Source: Clostridia bacterium (GTDB lineage: Bacteria > Bacillota > Clostridia > Oscillospirales > CAG-272). From it: 53,675 bases of DNA. The notes beneath the pieces were generated by a model. The model ran no database searches. It had not been told where the DNA came from and saw nothing but the letters and a program-made list of their open reading frames with translations. The stretch spans positions 1-53,675 of the forward strand of contig JAFTRY010000005.1 in the NCBI GenBank assembly GCA_017462035.1. The letters are read 5' to 3'. The stretch's first letter is position 1; each line of letters opens with the position of its first letter. Position numbers and translations under genes: made by a program. Below, piece after piece: positions 25,701 through 34,245 of this stretch.

Positions 25701-26285
25701 GCTCTTGGTCTCCTCACGACCAATCGTGTATTCCACGCGGAGACCGCCCTTAATATTCTTAACGACGATCTGGCTTCTTTCAGCTGCCCAAGTGTAACTA
25801 TGATAAGCACCGCTCTTACCGCTGGTGATTTCCGTATAGTTTACAACCAGCTGAGAAAGCAGCTCTTCCTTTACACCGTTATCTCTTACCGATGCGGTGG
25901 AGGTACCGATATCATAGGGATTGGAGAAAAGAATTTCTCCGCTTACCGTGTTTTTCACGGCGATCTCACCGCTGTACGCATCAATATACAGCTCATAGGT
26001 ACCGTTGCCGTAACGGTAATCCATCAAGGCAAGCTTCTCTTCGGGAGAGGAGATCACCTTGGTTTCTCCGTTGGCATCCAGATACTGACCGGTCTTATAC
26101 AGGTAAGGGTCCTTATTGGTACCGGAGTTTGTATTGGGGTTTGGTGCCATCAAAGAGGTGGTACTGTTCGTATTATAGGTGTAAGGCTTTTTTTCCTCCT
26201 CGCCCTCTGCACCGATTACCACAACAAACGTGCTCATCAGCATCAGAACAGCTAAGAGTGTCGATATTATTTTATTCCATTTCAT
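22701..26285 (-). CDS. Exported DUF5696-type protein of the ABC operon
   Basis: A 1194-residue secreted or surface protein of unknown activity. An N-terminal signal (about residues 1-25, IISTLLAVLMLMSTFVVVIG) is followed by a Thr/Asn-rich linker. A large beta-rich N-terminal part and a central region resembling a barrel (VKNINFIMTGYTKGG; GFGVFPDFDFVFAG; GISVSTLGAYLNSDFDE) follow, with the overall look of DUF5696 proteins found beside sugar ABC transporters. About residues 950-1110 are Ala/Glu/Lys-rich helices, probably coiled-coil. The C-terminus is a small beta domain with DRDGDGVKESSYTL, an Asp-rich calcium-type loop. GGAGGAAG precedes the ATG. A glycan-binding or glycoside-processing role is inference only. 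Confidence 0.8.
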   Translation of the reverse strand: MKWNKIISTLLAVLMLMSTFVVVIGAEGEEEKKPYTYNTNSTTSLMAPNPNTNSGTNKDPYLYKTGQYLDANGETKVISSPEEKLALMDYRYGNGTYELYIDAYSGEIAVKNTVSGEILFSNPYDIGTSTASVRDNGVKEELLSQLVVNYTEITSGKSGAYHSYTWAAERSQIVVKNIKGGLRVEYTIGREETKSLVPRQISVESMEKKIFNVIEASMTNDADGFTYEDSWNLDRIKGFFLEQNLETAITDEIRETIRKTYPVTEKFPIYILDTGLSEAQIKQVESYIKLYCPDYTFEDLAEDHAKAEYEGTTETYPLFKMALEYTLDENGLVVRLPANGIRFDETLYRLDSVEILPYMGAGSNPNPGYTFFPDGSGTLFDFEDLAALGTRQQITGKMYGQDYAYHEISGTYEEILRYPVFGIAETETFTRDVIDQITGEVTGTETYTKDRGFVAIIEEGDSLMQLSSYHAGQTSEYNTIKMSVFPRPTDTYNIADAISVGTNSEWTVVSERKYTGSYQIRYIMLTDDQVAQDTAMEKHYECSYVGMATAYREYLEAQGVLTRLTAADVTENIPLYIQTFGALWTTEKILSIPFDVMTPLTSFQDITKMYDELEAQGVKNINFIMTGYTKGGLEAERVPYNLKWDKAVREEMDFDELVAYAKEKGFGVFPDFDFVFAGTDTYFDGLSLKKHAVKTIDNRYTSKREYSATKQTYIGFFELAISPAYFSHFYEKFIPKYQEYNPIGISVSTLGAYLNSDFDEDEPYNRADNQQFTVEAFEYISKSFENAEVMTSGGNAYCWKYVDHITDVALDSSRFSVSSAAVPFLGIVLHGYVEIAGAPINMEGNLEYSFLKALENGAGLNFILSYRNTDNLKDYENTSQYYSVRYDIWFDDVVSMYNELNALLKDVQTSTIVAHEFVDGTRVPDNDELESDARNALLAAIEAEEALKKAESEAEREKILAARMAIIYGTQEVKDSVDPANEAALQPKLESLRKAVEESLPAAIEASKQFNNLVITTNQLKSVYDSATNLKNSIAAQIVAYNEAKGGLTYLKEKNAFDAAYTAQLEARLDAALEAAYATLQDMDAQIIQYTTAAYNMVVAANLNGLTVEPYVYVPATNDELTPPTGNGESEVQDTRYQSDDNMIVYEAYENGTEFLLNFNDYTVVVELDRDGDGVKESSYTLAAYGYIVISRGA

Positions 26286-26307
26286 ATAATTATCTTCCTC
26301 CTATCTG

Positions 26308-28680
26308 TTATATTCTGAACTGAATCTCGGTTATGATGTTGGTTACAAAGCTTACCAGCTTTCCGAGCAAGGTAGAGAACAAGATTGCGATAAACATGAT
26401 ACAAATCATACCGATCAGAGTTCCAACGGTCGTAAAGATATTCTTACCCATGCTATAGTCGTGAGTCACCATCATACCGAAGAACAGCAACAAGCCAACC
26501 CAAATAAAGGCAAAACCGTTCAACAGACTAAGAATATTTACTTCGTTTGCCAGCACAAAGTTGGAGGCAATCGTCGTGGGAATCATGATCAGAACCAGGG
26601 GCATCAGTGAGTAAGTGGAAGCAATGTAAATATCCTTGAAGCTTCCCTCGCCCTCAAACAAGGTGGTCAGACACCAGTTGGCTGCGATCCACAAAGCCAG
26701 GGGCACACACACACTCATGATAACACCGAACAGGTTGGTATACGCGCCAAGAGAATTCAAAATGTATCCCTGACCGATATTCTGGTAATAGAACGCCAGA
26801 ATGACCAAACCGAGAATCGTGGTACCTGCTCTGACAGAGCCTCTCTTTTCGTGTTTCAGATCCCAGAAGCCATCGAAGGGATGGAACATCAAATGGAACA
26901 CGTACATAAGCTCCTGCCAATACGTTTTCTTCCCCTTGGTAGTGGAAACGCGCTTGTTCAGCTTCTTGGCGTAGCCCATCAGCTTGATCCATGCGAAGCA
27001 AACCACAAAGATGAATACAGGAACCAGCAAAATGTACTTGGAGATCCATTCTTTTCTCAGTTCCTTATAGGAATTGGAATAGTTTTCTGTATCATACGCC
27101 GCCTTGAAGTAGTCTAAGGACTCAGCATACTTACCGTTCCGATACATCGCGTTACCGATTCCGATATAAGCCGCATCGAAGTTGGAGTTTCTCTTCAAGA
27201 TCTCCGTCCAGTCCTCAATCGCCTTATCGTTCTGACGGTTATTCTGATTTTCCAGAGCCTGGATCAGAATATCACCGTACTCAGTTCTGTTATAGACCGT
27301 GAAGGTTGCGTCGATCTTACTCAACAGCAACATTTTGTCGCCCTGGTATACGATACCGGACAAACTATTCTCGGAAATGTTTCCGAGCTGCCGTCCCATG
27401 TCACCAAAAGCAAACAACAGGTTACCGTCAAAGTCGTAGGTAAATACCTTACTTCTCTTTTGGTCAATAATAGACCATGTCTTTTCCGGTCCCACAGCCG
27501 CGTCTACAATGGTAGAAACACCGAAAATAGTATCGGAAACCTTGCTCTTGGTGTGGTCGACTTCACCGGAGGGACCAAAGAAGCCGTTACGACGCATGAT
27601 CTCATCTCCTGCGGCGTTCAGCATCTTAACAGGTGCGTAGTCTCCCGTCTTATCCTTCAGAGAAGCGAGCTGCTTATCCTCATCGACGGTAGAAGTGGTA
27701 ACGTAAATGAAGTCACCGGTCAAAGTAATGTTATTGAACTCGGTGGATACCGCCGATTCCTGCTGGGCTCTCTGCTCTTCCGTCTGGAATCTTCTCCAAA
27801 GCTGCTGCCAAGCAGAAAGCGAAACCTTCTGTGCTCCCACGAATCCGGTAAATTCACCGGACTCGGTCATCACGATGATTCCCTGATAGGTGGTAGAAGA
27901 TACAACGTACAGTCTGTCGTAGTTATCAACTGCAACGGCAATCGGCTTATAGACCGCACCGTCCTCAAACAGCTGAGACTCGGGCTGAGGAATCACGGAA
28001 AGGAACTCGCCTTCCAAATTGAACAGAACGATACGGTTCGCGTTTGTGTCGCAAACATAAATTTTTCCGGGAATATGCTCGCCTGCGACAACCTTATCAG
28101 GGGTAATATATACACCCTGGGGAGCATTCAGACTATCCGCAATTCCCTGCTCGTTGGTGAACGAGGAAAGAATGAATTTGACCTTGTAGTAACGGTCCAA
28201 AACTACGATACGGTTATTTCCGGCATCGGCAATGTACACGTTTTCATTTGCGTCTACTTCCAAATCACCGGGGCTGGAGATCATACCCAGCGCCTGAGCC
28301 TTTTCGTCGTATTTCGCGAGTGCATTGTCCAATGCGGTCTGCGCCGAGTTCACTACTGCCAAAGCCGGCTTGTAATCATCCCCATCGGGATGAACAGTCT
28401 GAAGCTTAGCATAGGCTTCATCATAGGTTGCCTGAGCGGCGGTAACCGAAGCATAAAGTGTTGCCAGCTCAGGATGATATTTGCGGAGCATTTCGTCATT
28501 GTCCAGTCCCATATAGCTCGCGTCAACAGTCTTGGACGGAGTATACGCGTCAGGAGAATAGAGAGCCGTTCCGGTAATGGAGTAAGTATAGGTCTGATAT
28601 GGGGTAGCTGCACCGGCAGGAAGAGCCAAAACCATAACAAGTGCAAAAATGACACAGATAATCGCTGTTATTTTTTTCAT
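26308..28680 (-). CDS. Exported NHL beta-propeller / TPR / Yip1-type membrane protein
   Basis: A 790-residue protein with an unusual domain order. A signal peptide (about residues 1-24) comes first, then a helical stretch. NHL-type propeller repeats span about residues 130-470 (SPGDLEVDANENVYIADAGN and similar). A TPR pair sits near residues 485-545 (NAMYRNGKYAESLDYFKAAY). A membrane segment YILLVPVFIFVVCFAW lies near 555, and a C-terminal Yip1-like multipass domain spans about 590-785. The propeller and TPR would be extracytoplasmic, tethered by the Yip1 domain. GGAGG precedes the ATG. It lies between the first permease pair and the DUF5696 gene, so it is likely an accessory subunit or scaffold of the transporter. 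No enzymatic motif was seen. Confidence 0.8.
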   Translation of the reverse strand: MKKITAIICVIFALVMVLALPAGAATPYQTYTYSITGTALYSPDAYTPSKTVDASYMGLDNDEMLRKYHPELATLYASVTAAQATYDEAYAKLQTVHPDGDDYKPALAVVNSAQTALDNALAKYDEKAQALGMISSPGDLEVDANENVYIADAGNNRIVVLDRYYKVKFILSSFTNEQGIADSLNAPQGVYITPDKVVAGEHIPGKIYVCDTNANRIVLFNLEGEFLSVIPQPESQLFEDGAVYKPIAVAVDNYDRLYVVSSTTYQGIIVMTESGEFTGFVGAQKVSLSAWQQLWRRFQTEEQRAQQESAVSTEFNNITLTGDFIYVTTSTVDEDKQLASLKDKTGDYAPVKMLNAAGDEIMRRNGFFGPSGEVDHTKSKVSDTIFGVSTIVDAAVGPEKTWSIIDQKRSKVFTYDFDGNLLFAFGDMGRQLGNISENSLSGIVYQGDKMLLLSKIDATFTVYNRTEYGDILIQALENQNNRQNDKAIEDWTEILKRNSNFDAAYIGIGNAMYRNGKYAESLDYFKAAYDTENYSNSYKELRKEWISKYILLVPVFIFVVCFAWIKLMGYAKKLNKRVSTTKGKKTYWQELMYVFHLMFHPFDGFWDLKHEKRGSVRAGTTILGLVILAFYYQNIGQGYILNSLGAYTNLFGVIMSVCVPLALWIAANWCLTTLFEGEGSFKDIYIASTYSLMPLVLIMIPTTIASNFVLANEVNILSLLNGFAFIWVGLLLFFGMMVTHDYSMGKNIFTTVGTLIGMICIMFIAILFSTLLGKLVSFVTNIITEIQFRI

Positions 28681-28697
28681 GTTTCTCCTCCTGTCTG

Positions 28698-29570
28698 TTA
28701 GTCTTTCATACCACTGGATCCCATGGTCTCAATAATATTGGACTGGGAAATAACGAATACGAGAATCGGAACCATCATCATAACAACGGTTGCCGCCGCA
28801 CTCGCACCGGCACGCTTGATACCGCCAGCAGTAATCTGTTGAATTGCGTAGTTCAAGGATTTCAGCTGTTCCGAGTGAATGTATACGGATGCCCCCTTGT
28901 TCCACAAATCCTGGAACGAGTAGATGATCAAGGTCAGCCATGCGGGCTTAACCATCGGCATCGCGATAACCCAGAAGGTACGAAGCTCACTGGCACCGTC
29001 CAAACGGGAGCTTTCCAGCACCGCGTCGGTCACACTGGATTCCATGAACTGCTTCATCAGGTAAAGTCCCAGAGAGGTAGCCCAAGCGGGAACAATGATC
29101 GCCCAGTAGGTATCGATCATCTGGAATGCGCTCATCAAGATAAAGCAACATACCGCAGTAACCGTCTGGTGGAACATGAGAGAGGTTCTAACCAACTTAA
29201 ACATTCCCTTACCGCCGGGGAACTTGATCTTTGCCATGGCGTATGCCGCCAAGGAGGAGAAGAACAGGTTACCGAAGGTACCGGCTACGGAGGTAAACAC
29301 CGTGTTGAATATGTACCGGGAGAAAGGAACCAAGCTTCCGCTCATCAGTGAGAAAAGATCTTTGAAATTCTTACCCGTCGGGTTGGATACATAGAATCTG
29401 GGGGGGAACATCCAAAGCTCATCCAAAGGCTTGAGAGACTGAATCACCACATAGTACATGGGGATAAACATGAAGGCTCCCAAGATTACCAGTACAAAGG
29501 TAATTCCGGCGTCACCGCCTCTGGATCGGGCAAGTACGACTTTATGTTTTCTTGTTCTTAACTTTGCCAT
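28698..29570 (-). CDS. Carbohydrate ABC transporter permease, MalG-like (pair 1)
   Basis: CUT1-type permease subunit. The 290-residue product has six predicted membrane segments, beginning with FVLVILGAFMFIPMYYVVIQ. The EAA loop is VTDAVLESSRLDGASELRTFW. The start codon is separated from the stop codon of the MalF-like gene by one base (TAATATG), so translation is coupled. AGGATCG acts as ribosome site inside the preceding gene. The length is typical, unlike the longer second MalG-like subunit of the operon. Confidence 0.94.
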   Translation of the reverse strand: MAKLRTRKHKVVLARSRGGDAGITFVLVILGAFMFIPMYYVVIQSLKPLDELWMFPPRFYVSNPTGKNFKDLFSLMSGSLVPFSRYIFNTVFTSVAGTFGNLFFSSLAAYAMAKIKFPGGKGMFKLVRTSLMFHQTVTAVCCFILMSAFQMIDTYWAIIVPAWATSLGLYLMKQFMESSVTDAVLESSRLDGASELRTFWVIAMPMVKPAWLTLIIYSFQDLWNKGASVYIHSEQLKSLNYAIQQITAGGIKRAGASAAATVVMMMVPILVFVISQSNIIETMGSSGMKD

Positions 29571-29571
29571 A

Positions 29572-30519
29572 TTACGATCCTACCTTTGAAAGTACTTTTT
29601 TAACCAATGCGTTGGCACCGATCATGATTACGAACAGAACAACGGCAATGGTAGAGGAATAACCAATCTCAAAACGCTGTCCGCCGTAGTCCTCCAGGTG
29701 GTGCACAATGGTGTGTGCCGCATAGTCAACAGAGGGGAATCCGCAAAGTGCGGTAACGATACCACCGAAGCCAAAGGAACCGGTGATGGACATAACCGCA
29801 CCGAACATCAGCTGAGGCTTCATGTTAGGAAGGGTTACGTACCAAAGCTCTTGCCATCTGTTCTTGATACCGTCCACGGCGCCTGCCTCATACTGGGCTT
29901 TGTCAATACCCTGCAAACCTGCAATAAAGGACAGGAAAGAGGTACCCAAAGAGGTCCAAAGAGCAACCACAATACACAGAGGCATTACATACTCTTTTGT
30001 TTCAAACCAAGCAATTTCCTTGGTAATGACCCCCAACTTCATCAGCCAAGCGTTAGCCCAGCCGTAAGCGTCAGAGGAGAACAGGGTCGCCCACACCAAA
30101 TATGCCTGACCGGCAATAGAGGGGGCGTAGAAGATCAAAGTTACCACCGCTCTGATCTTCGGAGAAAGCTCGTTGATGAACCATGCAACCATCAGAGACA
30201 TGAAATAGGATGCAGGTCCTACGATTGCGGCAAAGATAAACGTATTCTTTGCTGCAGTAATGAATATGTCGTCGTCGAGAAACAGTCGAATGTAGTTGTC
30301 AAGTCCGACGATATTCGGCATCTGAAGCAAGTTAAAATCAGTGAAGCTGATGACGATTGAAAGCAACACAGGCAACACGGTAAAGCAAGAGAAAATCAGC
30401 ATAAACGGAGCCACCATTACGTAGGCAACCCAGTTGCGCTTCATCTCTTTCCATGTCCACTGTGCACGGCTCATATCCTTACGAGCCACTGCCTTCTTTT
30501 GTGCCGTTTTTGAGGACAT
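29572..30519 (-). CDS. Carbohydrate ABC transporter permease, MalF-like (pair 1)
   Basis: LplB/MalF-type permease. The 315-residue product has a basic N-terminus and membrane segments from VMVAPFMLIFSCFTVLPVLL onward. The EAA loop is DKAQYEAGAVDGIKNRWQELW. The ATG at 30519 was chosen because AAGGAG precedes it at 9 nt; the ATG at 30537 lies before that site. It follows the binding protein by 41 bp and is coupled to its MalG partner. No ABC ATPase is encoded anywhere in the operon, so a shared MsmX/MsiK-type ATPase elsewhere is expected. Confidence 0.93.
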   Translation of the reverse strand: MSSKTAQKKAVARKDMSRAQWTWKEMKRNWVAYVMVAPFMLIFSCFTVLPVLLSIVISFTDFNLLQMPNIVGLDNYIRLFLDDDIFITAAKNTFIFAAIVGPASYFMSLMVAWFINELSPKIRAVVTLIFYAPSIAGQAYLVWATLFSSDAYGWANAWLMKLGVITKEIAWFETKEYVMPLCIVVALWTSLGTSFLSFIAGLQGIDKAQYEAGAVDGIKNRWQELWYVTLPNMKPQLMFGAVMSITGSFGFGGIVTALCGFPSVDYAAHTIVHHLEDYGGQRFEIGYSSTIAVVLFVIMIGANALVKKVLSKVGS

Positions 30520-30560
30520 ACTTCTTCTCTCCTTCATTTATTTTTTATGAAATACCTACA

Positions 30561-33500
30561 TTATTTATAAGCTTCGTAGGACACCAAGGAATTTGCTGCG
30601 CTTCTGAGGTATCCCACAGCCGTGCCAAACAGCTGGGCATTCAACTGTTCGAGTTCGTCTGCCATGGCTCGGATTGATCCGTAGTCATCCGTCTCATAGC
30701 CGGCAATCAGCTTCATGGTGTTGTTGTATACGGTATCGTAGGCGGAAGAATAGGAGGAAGAATCGTGGATCGACTGTAGCTCCTGCTCTGCCTGTGCCAA
30801 ACGCTTCTGTGCCAGAGTCTGTCCGATGTAATCCAAGGTTTCCAGACCAAACTCATCACGCTTTCTGGTAATTTCCTTATTAATAGTGGTAATGTACTGC
30901 TGAATAGCAGTTGCAGGTTCCATCGAATCGTTAAACGCATTCAGGAACGCAAACTGAGTGTAGCGGGAGATAATGTACGCGCCGGGATAGTTGGGAATAG
31001 ATGCCAGGTTATTGAACTGGTAAGAGAGCTGCTCATATTCCTCAGCGGTCCAAGGCATACTTTCCAGAGCGGTTTCATTTGCCGTTCCGTGCTTTGCAGA
31101 GGGACCGAGGATCGCCACCATCTCATTGGAGTAATCCACCTGACACTCAGCACCTACGTGCCACTTCATGAATTCCCATGCGTCGTCTACCTTCTCACAT
31201 CCGGTAATCATAACGATTGCGGAAACACTGGATACCGCAACATTGTTGATGTTACCCTCTTCATCCGCATAACCGGGCAACGGATAGAAGCCCCACAAGC
31301 CTTCAATCTCGGTTGCGAACACCTTCAAGTGGTTGTATGTAGCAGTGTAGCTGGCAAATCCGATGGGCATCTCACCCGTTCTGAAACGGTTGGCAAAATC
31401 GTACTTATAGGGGAAGGAGTACATGGTGAACATGTCACACATGGTGGTAAACGCTTCCAGAGCAATATTGGAATCCAGGTTGATTCTCATACCGCCGTCA
31501 GCAAACAGCTCACCGCCAGACTGATACAGGAAGATGTTGGAATCATTCTGCATACCGATCTGCATATTGTTTGCCTGAAGTACAGGAATCGCTTCCTTTA
31601 CGTCATCCCAAGTCTTGGGGATTTCAAGATCCAGGTCCGCCAGAATATCCTCACGAACAAACATCATGGAGAAGCCCTGAGTTTCGGGCAATCCGTAACA
31701 GTGGTAATCACCCTCGGCATCCTCAATACCCAAAACGATCATTGCCGCATCGTTGAAGTTCTGAGTCGTTTCTTCATAACCCTTCAGGTTCTCGATTTCA
31801 ACCAAGGCACCACGTATAGCGTAGTTAATAACATCACCCTGACCCAAGCCAATGTACACATCAGGTCCCATTCCGGAAAGAATGGAGGGAAGCAAGGTTC
31901 CGCCGGCAACCAGCTTAAGGTTAATCGGGATATTATAATGAGGAGTAAAGTCGTTATTAATCAGTCCACGGATAACCTGAGACTGGTCACGCCCGTATGC
32001 CAACCATACCTCAACTGTGTCTTCCTCGGTGGTCTCGGTAAGAGCACCCATACGGTCATAGTTTCTAAAGAAGCTCTTCAAGAAGCCGGTAATTTCATAT
32101 ACCAGTGACTTCCAGAAGCCCGCTTCCGCCTGGGGAATCTCATCCGACTCGGTCTGGATCGAGATATAGTCGATCATGAGAGGCTGAGTCTTCGCGTCAG
32201 ACAGCCAGGTACCCAAGGAACCGATATAGGTTTTCAACTGCTCCAGGTTTTTCGCAACCTCATCGTCATCCTTGCCCATCTGATCCAGCAAACGCGCCAC
32301 CTTATCCAGCGTAGCGGTCATTGAGCTCTTCTCCTTGGCGGAGGCAGTCAGCTCCTGAGAAATAGCGGTCAGCTCTTTTCCCTGACGGATCATGTCCGCC
32401 ATGGTGTCAGGCATAACGCGGGAGAATCCGTAATCACGATACTGGTCAGGATCAGAACCTGTCAATTTCAAAATATTCAAATAGTCATCGTTAATGGAGT
32501 TCAAGGAGTTCTGTACTCGGCGAACGATATCACCCATGTTACCGAGGGATACCTCCAGACGAAGGGTATATTCCACACCTTCCTTGAAGTACAGCTTAAA
32601 CTCATTGGTTCCATCCGTCAGTACACCGGACTGCCAATCAGAAGAATAATTAAATTGAAGCTTTCCAGCCTCCTCAAAAGGAAGACCGTTATAGTAACCG
32701 GCATCGTCTTCGTTCAATCCCTCGCTGTAAAGCAAGAGCATTCTCGAGGTATACATACCATCCAACAAGCTCTGCTTGAAGCGTGTGGTAATCTGGTACA
32801 TACCGCTCTTGTCCACGCGGAAGTTATACTCGATCCACTGTCCGGAGGTCTGCCACTTATCGCCGCCCACGGTGTTGAGCAATGTTCTGTCAACCGAAGA
32901 AGGAGAGGTGATCGCACTGGTAGTATCCGAAAGAGGATAGATGGTCTGAGTGGAGGTTGCCGAGAAATACTCACCCTCAATTTTGATCTTTCCGGATCCT
33001 GCCGCCTCATTTGCATACTTGGCGGAATAATCCTTGTAGCTGATTACTTCCTCGGGAGCAAGCAGCTTGATCTTAGAGATCACAACAGGCTCGTTTACCG
33101 ACTCCATGGACAGAGTAACCTTGCCGGTCTCATCAGGCTCAATGGCAAACTCGAAGGGAAGCTGGTAAAAACCATTCGAATCCTTAAATTCATAACTTGC
33201 CCACTCAGGAGACTGAGACAGGCTGGAGCGGATCTCGTTTCCGTCAATATCGACAGTAAAGAATCGAAGCGCCAGCTCATCTACCAAGCTCGCCGTTTGG
33301 GAAGTCCAGCAAGAAGGCATCTTATATTTAATGGAAGTCTTCCCATCTGCCGTCACCTTTTCAGCAGTGATGCCCAGCTCCTTAGCCTTTGCGAGATATG
33401 TATCCGCATTCTCGCCCTCTTCCAGCACAAACTCTCCGTCAGGATACACGTTTGTCCAGATCTTGGACATCGTCATGTAACGTGCCTCAGCGAAAGGAAC

Positions 33501-33959
33501 CTCACCGTTGATCTTGAAGATTCTCTCGATGGAAGCCGCCTTATGCTCCACGGGATAATATTCAATCACCACGTTGTATCTCGCCGCTGTCTTAACCAGA
33601 TCAGTCGTCCAGGAAATCGTTCCGGAACTGGGTACGTAAACGCCGGACACTCCCGCGTACGTATCTACGTGAGCCACACTTGAAGGATCAGCATCCGCCG
33701 CCGGAGCCTCCCCGTTCTTCAAAACGTAGCTAAAGTTCTTTGTCGCGTCGAGAACGATGTCCTGCGTCGCAAGGGAAACTTCACTCTGATTTACAATGTA
33801 GTCACTGTACGAAATCGCATTCAACAGCGCCTTAATGTCACTGGTAGTTGTGCCCGAAACGGACGAATTGTCAGCACTTACGCCAATAATACCGCCGCAG
33901 GTCAGAACTACCAAAGCCAAAATAAAAGCTGTCACTCTTTGAAATTTCGTCTTTTTCAT
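30561..33959 (-). CDS. Giant extracellular solute-binding protein with N-terminal beta-sandwich domains
   Basis: A 1132-residue exported protein, more than twice the usual length of a family 1 sugar-binding protein. A signal peptide covers about residues 1-29 (FILALVVLTCGGIIGVSA) with no lipobox. Residues about 30-640 form an extra region. Its latter half (KIKIEGEYFSATSTQTIYPL; GQWIEYNFRVDKSGMYQI) resembles CBM6/CBM35-like beta-sandwiches and is interrupted by a helical insert at about 490-600. The solute-binding fold starts near residue 645 (TVEVWLAYGRDQSQVIRGLI) and contains GPDVYIGLGQGDVINYA and KTWDDVKEAIPVL. The last 110 residues are helical. GGAGG precedes the ATG. It is the first gene of the seven-gene operon. 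Confidence 0.88.
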   Translation of the reverse strand: MKKTKFQRVTAFILALVVLTCGGIIGVSADNSSVSGTTTSDIKALLNAISYSDYIVNQSEVSLATQDIVLDATKNFSYVLKNGEAPAADADPSSVAHVDTYAGVSGVYVPSSGTISWTTDLVKTAARYNVVIEYYPVEHKAASIERIFKINGEVPFAEARYMTMSKIWTNVYPDGEFVLEEGENADTYLAKAKELGITAEKVTADGKTSIKYKMPSCWTSQTASLVDELALRFFTVDIDGNEIRSSLSQSPEWASYEFKDSNGFYQLPFEFAIEPDETGKVTLSMESVNEPVVISKIKLLAPEEVISYKDYSAKYANEAAGSGKIKIEGEYFSATSTQTIYPLSDTTSAITSPSSVDRTLLNTVGGDKWQTSGQWIEYNFRVDKSGMYQITTRFKQSLLDGMYTSRMLLLYSEGLNEDDAGYYNGLPFEEAGKLQFNYSSDWQSGVLTDGTNEFKLYFKEGVEYTLRLEVSLGNMGDIVRRVQNSLNSINDDYLNILKLTGSDPDQYRDYGFSRVMPDTMADMIRQGKELTAISQELTASAKEKSSMTATLDKVARLLDQMGKDDDEVAKNLEQLKTYIGSLGTWLSDAKTQPLMIDYISIQTESDEIPQAEAGFWKSLVYEITGFLKSFFRNYDRMGALTETTEEDTVEVWLAYGRDQSQVIRGLINNDFTPHYNIPINLKLVAGGTLLPSILSGMGPDVYIGLGQGDVINYAIRGALVEIENLKGYEETTQNFNDAAMIVLGIEDAEGDYHCYGLPETQGFSMMFVREDILADLDLEIPKTWDDVKEAIPVLQANNMQIGMQNDSNIFLYQSGGELFADGGMRINLDSNIALEAFTTMCDMFTMYSFPYKYDFANRFRTGEMPIGFASYTATYNHLKVFATEIEGLWGFYPLPGYADEEGNINNVAVSSVSAIVMITGCEKVDDAWEFMKWHVGAECQVDYSNEMVAILGPSAKHGTANETALESMPWTAEEYEQLSYQFNNLASIPNYPGAYIISRYTQFAFLNAFNDSMEPATAIQQYITTINKEITRKRDEFGLETLDYIGQTLAQKRLAQAEQELQSIHDSSSYSSAYDTVYNNTMKLIAGYETDDYGSIRAMADELEQLNAQLFGTAVGYLRSAANSLVSYEAYK

Positions 33960-33988
33960 TCAAATTTTCCTCCTGTGAATAATCTTTT

Positions 33989-34005
33989 GGAGAGACCGTC
34001 TCTCC
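33989..34005 (-). promoter_or_regulatory. 17-bp palindrome in the leader of the binding-protein operon
   Basis: GGAGAGAC-C-GTCTCTCC is a perfect inverted repeat 30-46 nt upstream of the ATG, just before the ribosome site. It could be an operator or a small RNA hairpin that controls translation. Confidence 0.55.
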
Positions 34006-34084
34006 GGGGGGTGAGTTGATGTTGCCACCAATCGTTTTACCAAATGTTCTTCGCAAGTATTCTTTTTGCTGCAGGGTAAGGCGA

Positions 34085-34135
34085 CCTTGCCTCAAAAAAT
34101 GCTGCGGCGATCTCCTCCGCCATGCAAGCACAAGG
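34085..34135 (-). ncRNA. Nested stem-loop in the 280-nt operon leader
   Basis: On the transcribed minus strand three short helices nest: CCTTG/CAAGG outside, TGCT/AGCA next, GGCG/CGCC inside with loop GAGGAGAT. The loop is purine-rich and Shine-Dalgarno-like. It could be a structured 5' UTR element; no known riboswitch class was recognised. Confidence 0.35.
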
Positions 34136-34245
34136 CAAAGGGCAACACCAAAGCGATACTTCAAAGGCGATGTGCCGGTTTTTTCACACCACTTTTGGGC
34201 ATTTTTGGGGCGAGCGCACCCTTAAACACCGAAAATCATGAACAT

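Noticed and set aside
23796..26255. Plus-strand open frame of about 820 codons
   Set aside because: Antisense to the DUF5696 gene; no ribosome site or domain. Its openness follows from codon usage of the real gene.
33871..34164. Possible 97-codon ORF in the leader of the binding-protein gene
   Set aside because: It would start at TTG without a ribosome site and run out of frame into the binding-protein gene. A 28-codon ATG frame at about 34123 has no ribosome site before it either. Structured leader RNA explains the region better.
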